Shown one piece after another: positions 1 through 5,269 of a stretch of DNA of 5,908 bases (within the stretch, counting starts at the first letter, position 1; the number at the start of each line of letters is the position of its first letter). The notes beneath the pieces are model-generated. The model did no database searches, had not been told where the DNA came from, and saw nothing but the letters and a program-made list of their open reading frames with translations. Source of the DNA: Pseudomonadota bacterium (GTDB taxonomy: Bacteria; Pseudomonadota; Alphaproteobacteria; Acetobacterales; Acetobacteraceae); the NCBI GenBank assembly GCA_021819535.1, contig JAKAQU010000197.1:1-5908 (forward strand), read 5' to 3'. Position numbers and translations under genes: made by a program.

Positions 1-1180
1 GCGTCACCCGGCCATGTTCGGGGCGGATGAAGCCGAGCAGGATTTCGAGGATGGTCGATTTTCCCGCCCCCGACGGCCCGACGAGGGCGAGCGTTTCGCC
101 GGCACGGAGGCGAAAGCTCACATGCGTGAGCGCCGGCCCCCGGCTCGGATCCCAGGTGAAAGAGACATCCTCGAACGCGACGCTAACGCCGCTCGCGACG
201 ACCTGGCGGATGGCCAGCGCCGGCGCCGGCGCGGGGGCCGGAGGCAGGGTCGAGAGCAATTCGGCGCTGGCACGGGCCTGCATCCGGTCTTGATAGGCGG
301 CGGCGAAGGCGCGGAGGGGGGCGAAGAATTCCGGCACCAATAGCAGCAAAAACAGCGCCCGCGCCGGCGCGGCGGCGTTCCAGCCATGGAGCGCGAAGCC
401 GACCAGTGCCGCCGCCATCGCGAGATCGAGCGTCGCCGAGGAAAGAAAGGCGACCCGCAAGACGCGGAGCGTGCGCCGGCGCAACTCGTCGGCGGCGCTT
501 TTGAGCCGGGCCGCCTCGTCCTCGGCGCGGCCATAGAGCACGATGGTCGCAATGCCGCGCACGCGGTCGAGAAACCGCGCTTGTAGCCGCGCCATGGCGA
601 TGAACTGCCGCTCTGCCGCACGCGCGGCACCAACGCCGGCGAGCGCCATGCCGAAGGGGACCAGAAGCCCGGCCGCGAGCAGCGCGAGGGCGGCGCGCCA
701 GTCGATCAGCGCTGCCGCGAGCACAACCAGCGCCGGCCCGGCGATGGCGAGCCCGGCGGCGGGCAGCCAGCGGCCATAAAACCCGTCGAGCCCCTCGATG
801 CGGTCGATCGCGGCCGTGGCGAGTTCGCCGGAATGAAAGCGCCGGCGGAGCGCCGGCCCGGCGGCGAGCAGCCGCGCCACGATATCGGCGCGTAGCCGCC
901 GCCGGCCGGCGATGCCGGTGCGGCTGGCGGCAACGTCGCTCGCATAGGCGGTAACCGTGCGAAGGAGCGCAAACAGCACGAAACCGGCAAGCGGCAGTGC
1001 GACCGGCGCCGGCCGCCCGGTCAGGGCATGGGCGAGGATGGCGGCAACCGTCGCCGCCTGGCCGATGCCGAGTGCGACGCCGGCGACGCCGAGGCCGATC
1101 AGCGGCGCAATGACGCGGCGCGACGCCCGGCTTTCGGCCTTGAGCCAGGCAACCGCTTGGGGATTCTTCCGGTCAGTCAT
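1..1180 (-). CDS. cydD: Thiol reductant ABC exporter subunit CydD, N-terminal 393 residues (runs off left edge)
   Basis: CydD pairs with CydC as an inner-membrane ABC exporter. It moves glutathione/cysteine to the periplasm and is needed for assembly of cytochrome bd oxidase (family knowledge). The frame is open from ATG at 1180 to the window edge without a stop. Residues about 20-310 form the membrane domain: hydrophobic stretches near 22-50, 60-80, 138-160, 164-185 and 250-282, with coupling segments rich in Arg and Ala. RGIATIVLYGRAEDE at 208-222 and PEFFAPLR at 283-290 are CydD-like signatures. The nucleotide-binding domain begins near residue 330, and Walker A GPSGAGKST is at 368-376. 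The signature motif, Walker B and H-loop lie outside the window. Full-length relatives are about 550-590 aa, so roughly two thirds is present. I see no strong Shine-Dalgarno before the ATG. A perfect FNR-type site lies 81 bp upstream. A cydC, and perhaps cydAB, probably follows to the left (inference). Confidence 0.88.
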   Translation of the reverse strand, partial: MTDRKNPQAVAWLKAESRASRRVIAPLIGLGVAGVALGIGQAATVAAILAHALTGRPAPVALPLAGFVLFALLRTVTAYASDVAASRTGIAGRRRLRADIVARLLAAGPALRRRFHSGELATAAIDRIEGLDGFYGRWLPAAGLAIAGPALVVLAAALIDWRAALALLAAGLLVPFGMALAGVGAARAAERQFIAMARLQARFLDRVRGIATIVLYGRAEDEAARLKSAADELRRRTLRVLRVAFLSSATLDLAMAAALVGFALHGWNAAAPARALFLLLLVPEFFAPLRAFAAAYQDRMQARASAELLSTLPPAPAPAPALAIRQVVASGVSVAFEDVSFTWDPSRGPALTHVSFRLRAGETLALVGPSGAGKSTILEILLGFIRPEHGRVT

Positions 1181-1261
1181 GTATGACGGTACATAGCCAT
1201 GGCGCGGGAAAAAGGACAGAGTGGCATCGCCCTCTATCGACAGATTTTGAACCTCGGCACC

Positions 1262-1275
1262 TTGATTTTGATCAA
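1262..1275 (-). promoter_or_regulatory. FNR/Anr/FixK-type binding site upstream of cydD
   Basis: The sequence matches the family consensus TTGAT-N4-ATCAA at every defined position; it reads TTGATCAAAATCAA on the cydD strand. Its centre is at 1268.5. A class II activator site usually sits 41.5 bp before the start of transcription, which predicts a start near 1227. A loose -10 match, GATAGA, occupies 1238-1233 and fits that start. The site lies in the 140-bp gap between the ParA-like gene and cydD, and only cydD is positioned to be its target. Oxygen-responsive control of cytochrome bd assembly genes by FNR-family regulators is well known. The specific regulator cannot be told from the site. 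Confidence 0.75.
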
Positions 1276-1298
1276 GTCATGGCGACCCTGATCAAGTC
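1269..1298 (-). repeat. 10-bp direct repeat, 20-bp period, overlapping the FNR-type site
   Basis: TGATCAAGTC occurs at 1269-1278 and again, identically, at 1289-1298; on the cydD strand it reads GACTTGATCA. The period of 20 bp is close to two helical turns, so both copies face the same side of the DNA. The copy nearer cydD overlaps the full FNR-type palindrome, while the distal copy holds only one TTGAT half-site. A further 8-bp repeat, GATTTTGA, occurs at 1243-1250 and 1264-1271, 21 bp apart. This could be a tandem, partly degenerate regulator-binding array or a chance duplication. Confidence 0.5.
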
Positions 1299-1320
1299 GC
1301 GCGCTGGGGGCAGGCGGCGA

Positions 1321-1956
1321 TCAGGGGAGATGTGTCTCGATCTCGGCGGCCAGGGCCGCAAGCTCGGCCCCGGCGCGCGAGCGCGGCGCCGCCTCGTCTA
1401 TGCCGAGACCTCTGGCAAAGGCGTTGGCGAAACCGGCGCGGTTGCCGAGCGCGGCCTCGAGGAGCGACAATCCGCGCTCGGCGATCTCGGCCGCCATGCC
1501 CTGGCGGAGACGCGAGGCGCTGGCCGCGCGGTTGAACATCAGATACGCCGGACGGCGTTCCTCCGCGGCGAGCCGCAACGTTCCCTCCGCCGCCCAGAAA
1601 TCCGGCGGGCTCGGCTGGATCGGCACCAGGACGAGATCGGCGGCGCGCATCGCGGTGCGCGAATCGGTGGTCAGCTGTGGCGCGCTATCGATCAGGATCA
1701 TGTCGAAATCGCGACCGAGGCGATCGAGTTCCGCCCCGAGCCGCCAGCCCGAGACATCGGAAAAGCCGAGCCGTGCGAGCCCCTTCGCGGCGGGAAGCTG
1801 TTCGCGGAGCGCGAACCAGCGCGCGAGGCTCTTTTGCGGGTCGATATCGAGGAGGGCGACGCGGCGGGTTTGCGCAAAGGCGACGCCGAGATGGGCGGCG
1901 AGCGTGGTCTTGCCGGCGCCGCCTTTTTGCTGGGCAATCGTCAGGATCACCGCCAT
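1321..1956 (-). CDS. ParA-family P-loop ATPase, orphan (no ParB partner in view)
   Basis: This 211-aa protein belongs to the ParA/MinD/Soj class of deviant Walker ATPases, which dimerise on ATP and position DNA or protein cargo. The deviant Walker A motif KGGAGKTT is at 11-18 with the signature lysine at 11. Motif A' LLDIDPQKS is at 35-43, and a Walker B-like ILIDSAP at 87-93. VPIQPSPPDFWA at 111-122 resembles a block I associate with short 'ParA family partition ATPase' proteins. The protein starts directly at the P-loop, with no N-terminal helix-turn-helix, as in short chromosomal or type Ib ParAs. An AGG-containing ribosome site (GCGAGGCGCG) precedes the ATG. The gene lies 71 bp after gloA with no clear terminator between, so it may be read with lpxI-gloA. 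No ParB-like or parS-like partner is seen. The cargo is unknown. MipZ or MinD are less likely because length and motifs fit the short ParA group better. Confidence 0.85.
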   Translation of the reverse strand: MAVILTIAQQKGGAGKTTLAAHLGVAFAQTRRVALLDIDPQKSLARWFALREQLPAAKGLARLGFSDVSGWRLGAELDRLGRDFDMILIDSAPQLTTDSRTAMRAADLVLVPIQPSPPDFWAAEGTLRLAAEERRPAYLMFNRAASASRLRQGMAAEIAERGLSLLEAALGNRAGFANAFARGLGIDEAAPRSRAGAELAALAAEIETHLP

Positions 1957-2027
1957 CGCGCCTCGCTTTCAGGGCCGAGCAAAGCCGAAGGGCCGCGTGC
2001 GCGCAAGCGGAGAGAGGTTTTTCCGCG

Positions 2028-2429
2028 TCACGCCCGTTCGATCAGTTCGATTTTGTAGCCGTCCGGATCCTCGATGAAGGCGATCATGGTGGTGCCGAAT
2101 TTCACCGGCCCCGGCTCGCGGGTGATTTTGACCCCGGCTTGGCGGAGTTCGTTGCAGGTCGCGGTGACATCGGGGACGGCGACGGCGAGATGGCCGAAGC
2201 CGGTGCCGAGGTCATAGCCCGAATCCTGACCCCAATTATAGGTGAGTTCGAGCACGGTATGGTTCGCCTCGTCGCCATAGCCGACGAAGACCAGGGTGTA
2301 TTTGCCCTCCGGCACCTCGCGCCGGCGCAATTCCTTCATGCCCATGAGGCGGGTGTAGAAATCGACGCTGGCATCGAGATTCTTGACCCTCAGCATGGTG
2401 TGCAGGTAACGCGCGTTCGATGCGGTCAT
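2028..2429 (-). CDS. gloA: Lactoylglutathione lyase (glyoxalase I)
   Basis: Glyoxalase I isomerises the hemithioacetal of methylglyoxal and glutathione to S-lactoylglutathione, the first step of cytosolic methylglyoxal detoxification. The 133-aa length matches E. coli GloA (135 aa), and large blocks are near-identical in pattern: LHTMLRV at 9-15, ELTYNWG at 61-67, FGHLAV at 78-83 and EDPDGYKIELIE at 120-131. The four metal ligands expected from the E. coli enzyme are present: His10, Glu61, His80 and Glu128. The lack of extra loops suggests the Ni/Co-type bacterial enzyme rather than the Zn-type eukaryotic one (inference). The ATG overlaps the lpxI stop codon as ATGA, and an AAGGA ribosome site sits 6 nt upstream inside lpxI, so translation is probably coupled. 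The next gene, a ParA-like ATPase, starts 71 bp downstream. Confidence 0.95.
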   Translation of the reverse strand: MTASNARYLHTMLRVKNLDASVDFYTRLMGMKELRRREVPEGKYTLVFVGYGDEANHTVLELTYNWGQDSGYDLGTGFGHLAVAVPDVTATCNELRQAGVKITREPGPVKFGTTMIAFIEDPDGYKIELIERA

Positions 2430-3334
2430 GATGGTTCCTTTTCGCGTGCAGGATGTGTTGTTTGCGGATCAATCCCGTCTGGCCAGGTGTCATGTCGGGC
2501 CGCTTCCGGATCAAGGCTTAGCAGAAAAAGACCGGCCGCATCGGCTGCCGCGATCATCGCCGCGCGGGCGGTGATCATGGTGCCATGCGCCTCGAAGGCG
2601 ATGCCGCGCAAACCCGCTTCCGCCGCGCAGCGGACGGTCTCGGGCCCGATGGTGGGCAGATCGGCGCGCCGATCCTGCCCCGGCTTGACCAGCTTGACCA
2701 GCACCCCGCCCGGGCCAGGCCGCGCCAGAGCCTTGGTGCGCGCCAACATCGCATCCGTGCCCTCGATCGCCTCGACGGCGAGCACGATGCCCTGCTGCAC
2801 GACCGCGCCTTGCCCGACATCGGCCGCACCCAGGGCACGAACCACGGCAACCCCGCGGGCGATGTCGCGCATCGCCGCCGCATCCGGCGCCACCGCGCCA
2901 AGGAGGCCGGGGGCCGCGACCAATTCGTCGAGGATCTCATGGGCGCCGAGAACACGAAACCCTTCCTCGCCGAAAACCCGCACGATGGCGGCGAGCAAGC
3001 CGTCATCGCCAGAGAAGGCGGCGCGGCCGATCCGCGCGAGGATGCGCGCGCCCTCGGCATCCGGGCGCAGCGCGAGCAGGGAAGGGCGGCGCACCGGCCC
3101 GACCAGTACCAGATCGCGGCAATGATGGGCGCGAAGCTGTGCCAGGATCTGGCCGGCAGCGCCGAGCCGGGCATAGACATGGCGGTAGGGCGCCAAACCC
3201 GCGGGCTCGGCGAAACCCTCGAAGCCGATGATGAACACCTCGCGCCCGGAGGCGATGGCCGCCGCCGCGACGCGCCCGGGAAGCGGCCCGCCACCGGCGA
3301 GAATGCCAAGCACCGGCTTTGCCGCGTCAGTCAT
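2426..3334 (-). CDS. lpxI: UDP-2,3-diacylglucosamine diphosphatase LpxI
   Basis: LpxI (old DUF1009 family) cleaves UDP-2,3-diacylglucosamine to lipid X and UMP in lipid A synthesis. It replaces LpxH in many alphaproteobacteria. In the 302-aa reading, the N-terminal motif GILAGGGPLP is at 10-19. The most conserved C-terminal block, KLVKPGQDRRADLPTIGPET, is at 214-233 and is followed by a GLRGIAFEAHGT block at 241-252 and an ADAAGLFLL segment at 264-272. Length is close to the Caulobacter enzyme, which I recall as about 283 aa. I chose the ATG at 3334 because homology begins there, but it lacks a well-spaced ribosome site. A TTG at 3349 has GGGAGGGG just upstream and is a real alternative (307 aa). 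An ATG at 3373 would put the start inside a hairpin. The TGA overlaps the gloA start. The usual neighbours lpxD, fabZ, lpxA and lpxB are not in view. Confidence 0.9.
   Translation of the reverse strand: MTDAAKPVLGILAGGGPLPGRVAAAAIASGREVFIIGFEGFAEPAGLAPYRHVYARLGAAGQILAQLRAHHCRDLVLVGPVRRPSLLALRPDAEGARILARIGRAAFSGDDGLLAAIVRVFGEEGFRVLGAHEILDELVAAPGLLGAVAPDAAAMRDIARGVAVVRALGAADVGQGAVVQQGIVLAVEAIEGTDAMLARTKALARPGPGGVLVKLVKPGQDRRADLPTIGPETVRCAAEAGLRGIAFEAHGTMITARAAMIAAADAAGLFLLSLDPEAARHDTWPDGIDPQTTHPAREKEPS
2436..2440 (-). promoter_or_regulatory. Ribosome binding site of gloA inside lpxI
   Basis: AAGGA lies 6 nt before the gloA ATG and within the last codons of lpxI. It fixes the gloA start at 2429 and supports the ATGA stop-start overlap as a coupled translation junction. 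Confidence 0.7.
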
Positions 3335-3347
3335 CGTCGTGGGATGC

Positions 3348-3377
3348 AAAAACCCCTCCCATGCGGGGGGCATGGGA
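3348..3377 (-). terminator. Hairpin plus T run in the lpxI leader (terminator or attenuator candidate)
   Basis: On the minus strand an 8-bp perfect stem, TCCCATGC with GCATGGGA, encloses a 5-nt C loop (3357-3377). GGGG and then five Ts (3352-3348) follow. The four Gs between stem and T run make it a less than ideal intrinsic terminator, unless they pair with the C loop in another fold. It lies 131 bp after the stop of the sensor gene and 13 nt before the chosen lpxI ATG, downstream of a promoter-like sequence at 3424-3452. It could end sensor-gene transcripts, attenuate lpxI, or hide the GGGAGGGG ribosome-site-like sequence that overlaps its 3' arm. Confidence 0.4.
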
Positions 3378-3400
3378 AGCGACGTTCCGGGCCGGCGGGC

Positions 3401-3410
3401 ATGACGTCAT
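3401..3410. promoter_or_regulatory. Perfect 10-bp palindrome, possible operator for lpxI
   Basis: ATGACGTCAT is a perfect palindrome. It would lie at about +7 to +16 relative to the transcription start predicted from the promoter at 3424-3452, a place where a bound repressor blocks RNA polymerase. The sequence is short and chance is possible. No known bacterial regulator is assigned. Confidence 0.3.
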
Positions 3411-3423
3411 CATCACCGGCGCG

Positions 3424-3452
3424 TTTACAGCAAGGAAAACCTGACCTGCCAA
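3424..3452 (-). promoter_or_regulatory. Sigma70-like promoter for lpxI-gloA
   Basis: TTGGCA (3452-3447) matches the -35 consensus at 5 of 6 positions. A 17-bp spacer separates it from TGTAAA (3429-3424), which matches the -10 consensus at 4 of 6. The predicted start is near 3417, giving a leader of about 80 nt before the lpxI ATG. It lies just after the stop codon of the sensor gene, so lpxI-gloA, and possibly the ParA-like gene, could form their own transcript. Confidence 0.5.
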
Positions 3453-3507
3453 GCCCGAGCCGGCGGTGCGGGGCGCCAACCCGATGGCTGGCTCTCGTGA
3501 GACGGTC

Positions 3508-4926
3508 TTACGCCGCGAGCTTGCTTTCCGTCTTTTTCGGCGCTGCGGGCACGCCTCCCTCGGTTACGGCGTGCGCGGGAAGAAAGCTCTCTTCTTCCAC
3601 CCGCACCGGGGCCACCATGGCCGGGCGGGCGATACCCCAGAACCCGCCTTCTTCGCCCCATTGCGGCTGGCCGCTCAGCGATAGCCGCAGCACGCGGCCC
3701 TCGCCGAGCAGGAAATCGGCCTCGATATCGGTGAAGGGCGTCTCGTGTCTGACGGCGGCGATGATGCGCTCCCACGCCTCGGGCGGCTCGCCCTTGTGGC
3801 CGGCGATGCGGGGGAAATCCTGCTCCGTCGTCAACCCGCTCGGCCCATAGACCCGATCCTCGATGGTTTTGGGGACATTGCCGCCGACGCCGCTGACCCG
3901 GCCATCCTTGGTGAGGAACCAGAACCAGACCGCGGTCGAGGGATCGAACGCGGCGAGGTGGCGTTCGCGCTCTTCGGCGGCGCGCAGTTCCGGCCCGGCA
4001 AGTGCTGCCGAACGCCGCCGCTCCATGCCGCGTCCGAACAAAAATGCGAGGAGGATCAGGAGGCCGACGCCGCCGGCCGCACTCACCGCGTTGCGGAAGA
4101 GCCGCCTCGCATCGGCGGTGGACATGGCGCCGAGGTAATCCTCGGTGCCGGTGAAAAGCAAGTCCGAACGCGGCAAAACCGTCTGCACCTCGACCGTGGT
4201 CGAAAGGCCGAGCCGCTGGACGGATTTTTGGATGAGGGCGAGCATCGCCGGCATCGTCGGCATCGCCGGTGGGGCCTGGCTCGCCGGGGACGCGAGCCGG
4301 ATTTGCCCCTCGCCATCGCCCAGGGTCACGGTCAGCGGGTCGAACCGGCCCGAGGGGGTGAGCAGGCGGCGCAATGACGTCTCGTCGAGGAACGTGCCGA
4401 TGATGCCTTCGACGCCGGTCGGGGCCACGAGGCGGCGATAGAGGATGACGCCGCGCGTATCACCCAGGGGATCGAGCGTCACGTTCGACATCGCCGTCTT
4501 GTCATCGGCCTCCTGATTGGCGAGCGCCTGGCGGAACCAGGGCGAGGTCGCGACATTGGCCCGATCCGCGGGCAGGAGGCCGGTCGCGGCGATCAGGTGG
4601 CCATCGGCATCGAAGAGGAAGAGCCCGCGGGTCAATTCCGCCCCGGCGTCGAGGCGTAACATGCGGGTGGTGAGGGAAAGCCGATCCGGCTTGCGGATAT
4701 CATCGCTGTGGAAGGCGGCGAACAGGCGATCGGCGCGGATTGCCGACGTTGTCAGGCGCGCCGCCGCGACATCTTGGAACAGTTTGATCTCGGCGAGCGA
4801 AACCTGTTTCAGAAACCCGATTTCCGCCGCCGCCCAGGCGCCGACCGAGGCCGCGATCAGGAATCCCGTCACGCTCCCGATGGTTGCCCCCCGAAAGCGC
4901 GCTTTGCGGCGTGAAGCATGAACCAT
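3508..4926 (-). CDS. Two-pass membrane sensor protein: PDC/dCache-like outer domain and PAS-like inner domain, no output domain
   Basis: I do not recognise a named gene. The 472-aa product has a basic start, one membrane helix at about 14-34 and a periplasmic region at about 35-280. A second helix lies at about 281-299. An acidic/basic linker of about 300-325 looks helical. A PAS-like domain spans about 325-435 and a low-complexity tail ends in KKTESKLAA. The outer region has PDC/Cache traits: FLFDADGHLIAATG near 104-117 and SPWFRQAL near 128-135, then a second lobe with GDGEGQIRLASP. The PAS end reads VLRLSLSGQPQWGEEGGFWG, which looks like a PAS strand pair. No histidine-kinase, GGDEF, EAL, methyl-accepting or phosphatase motif follows before the stop. 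The ATG at 4926 was chosen because GGAGG lies 7 nt upstream; the frame stays open to 5034 without that support. It may signal to an unlinked partner, or be a domain-loss relative of PDC-type diguanylate cyclases (inference). Confidence 0.75.
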   Translation of the reverse strand: MVHASRRKARFRGATIGSVTGFLIAASVGAWAAAEIGFLKQVSLAEIKLFQDVAAARLTTSAIRADRLFAAFHSDDIRKPDRLSLTTRMLRLDAGAELTRGLFLFDADGHLIAATGLLPADRANVATSPWFRQALANQEADDKTAMSNVTLDPLGDTRGVILYRRLVAPTGVEGIIGTFLDETSLRRLLTPSGRFDPLTVTLGDGEGQIRLASPASQAPPAMPTMPAMLALIQKSVQRLGLSTTVEVQTVLPRSDLLFTGTEDYLGAMSTADARRLFRNAVSAAGGVGLLILLAFLFGRGMERRRSAALAGPELRAAEERERHLAAFDPSTAVWFWFLTKDGRVSGVGGNVPKTIEDRVYGPSGLTTEQDFPRIAGHKGEPPEAWERIIAAVRHETPFTDIEADFLLGEGRVLRLSLSGQPQWGEEGGFWGIARPAMVAPVRVEEESFLPAHAVTEGGVPAAPKKTESKLAA

Positions 4927-4933
4927 TCTGTCG

Positions 4934-4938
4934 CCTCC
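4934..4938 (-). promoter_or_regulatory. Ribosome binding site that decides the sensor start
   Basis: GGAGG lies 7 nt before the ATG at 4926. It favours this start over the in-frame ATG at 5034, whose 36 extra residues would precede the first membrane helix with no recognisable role. Confidence 0.75.
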
Positions 4939-4988
4939 ATACCCTGTCACGGGCTGCTTTCGATGGCGTAAGGCTGGCCCCTTTCTGG

Positions 4989-5003
4989 TTAAAAATTCGC
5001 TAA
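4989..5003. promoter_or_regulatory. CtrA-like site, weak
   Basis: TTAA-N7-CTAA matches the alphaproteobacterial CtrA consensus TTAA-N7-TTAA at 7 of 8 positions. It lies about 63 bp before the sensor start codon. Such a short, AT-rich motif can arise by chance, and no paired -10 element is obvious. Confidence 0.2.
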
Positions 5004-5035
5004 TGCCCGTTACCACCTTTCCCCCAGAAGGCATG

Positions 5036-5065
5036 GAAAACGCGCTAGGGGGGGCGTCTTTTTTT
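5036..5065. terminator. Weak bidirectional terminator candidate
   Basis: ACGC (5040-5043) can pair with GCGT (5054-5057) around a 10-nt loop. An A run precedes it, and CTTTTTTT follows on the plus strand. On the minus strand the same stem is followed by TTTT. Read leftward it could end hslU transcripts before the sensor gene. The 4-bp core stem is short, hence low confidence. Confidence 0.22.
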
Positions 5066-5095
5066 GTAATAAATTTTTCTATATCATTTATTTAT

Positions 5096-5112
5096 GGTAT
5101 CATTATCATACC
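5096..5112. promoter_or_regulatory. Operator-like inverted repeat in the AT-rich island
   Basis: GGTATCATTATCATACC is a 17-bp inverted repeat around a central T. Only the C/C pair at positions 6 and 12 breaks the symmetry. A dyad of this size, within a region rich in -10-like hexamers, is what a dimeric repressor or activator would bind. It is about 170 bp from the sensor start codon and about 157 bp past the hslU stop. The regulator is unknown. Confidence 0.35.
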
Positions 5113-5269
5113 GTTGTTTATTTTGATAGAGCTATATTTTGAATAAACGCCCATCCGCGATGCCATGCCGCCGCAGCACGGGCCGCGGAGGGGGCGAGCG
5201 AATCGGCCGCCGATCGCCGGTCACGGCGTGTGACAGAACGCGGCGCGGCAGGGGCGGGGCTGGATGAGC

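Larger units (their letters stand above)
4927..5269. other. Gene-free stretch between hslU and the sensor gene, with an AT-rich island
   Basis: No convincing gene or RNA is seen in these 343 bases. The part next to hslU (about 5150-5269) is as GC-rich as the genes. From about 5059 to 5147 only some 16 of 89 bases are G or C by hand count, in sharp contrast to everything else in the window. The island holds several TATAAT-like hexamers and TATCAT at 5082, 5098 and 5104. TATTTTGA occurs at 5119 and 5135, so two of the repeat spacings are 16 bp. The remainder (4927-5035) holds the leader of the sensor gene. It could be a regulatory region, a nucleoid-protein binding site, or a remnant of transferred DNA. 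Confidence 0.6.

Noticed and set aside
118..633. Minus-strand open frame of 171 codons
   Set aside because: It lies inside cydD in another frame; the cydD frame carries Walker A and the CydD signatures.
1957..2027. Terminator between gloA and the ParA-like gene
   Set aside because: Only a 3-bp stem (GCC/GGC) with no T run after it was found, so read-through remains the simpler view.
1183..2058. Plus-strand open frame of 291 codons opposite the ParA-like gene
   Set aside because: No domain is visible and it overlaps a gene with clear P-loop motifs on the other strand. It would also span the FNR-type site.
1677..3125. Plus-strand open frame of 482 codons
   Set aside because: It runs antisense across the ParA-like gene, gloA and lpxI. 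Composition is dominated by Arg, Ala and Ser with no recognisable motif, so it is a shadow frame.
3335..3373. Start of lpxI at ATG 3373
   Set aside because: The codon lies within the hairpin, has no ribosome site, and adds 13 residues before the point where LpxI similarity begins.
2585..3850. Long plus-strand open frame (421 codons) opposite lpxI and the sensor gene
   Set aside because: It is antisense to two well-supported genes, its product is rich in Arg, Gly, Ala and Pro without domains, and GC-rich DNA commonly leaves such shadow frames open.
4927..5034. 36-residue N-terminal extension of the sensor protein from ATG 5034
   Set aside because: It lacks a ribosome site and domain features, whereas ATG 4926 has GGAGG at 7 nt spacing directly before a basic segment and membrane helix.
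5150..5269. Hairpin CATC-GCG-GATG near 5153-5165 as hslU terminator
   Set aside because: A 4-bp stem with a 3-nt loop and no uninterrupted T run is too weak to support.
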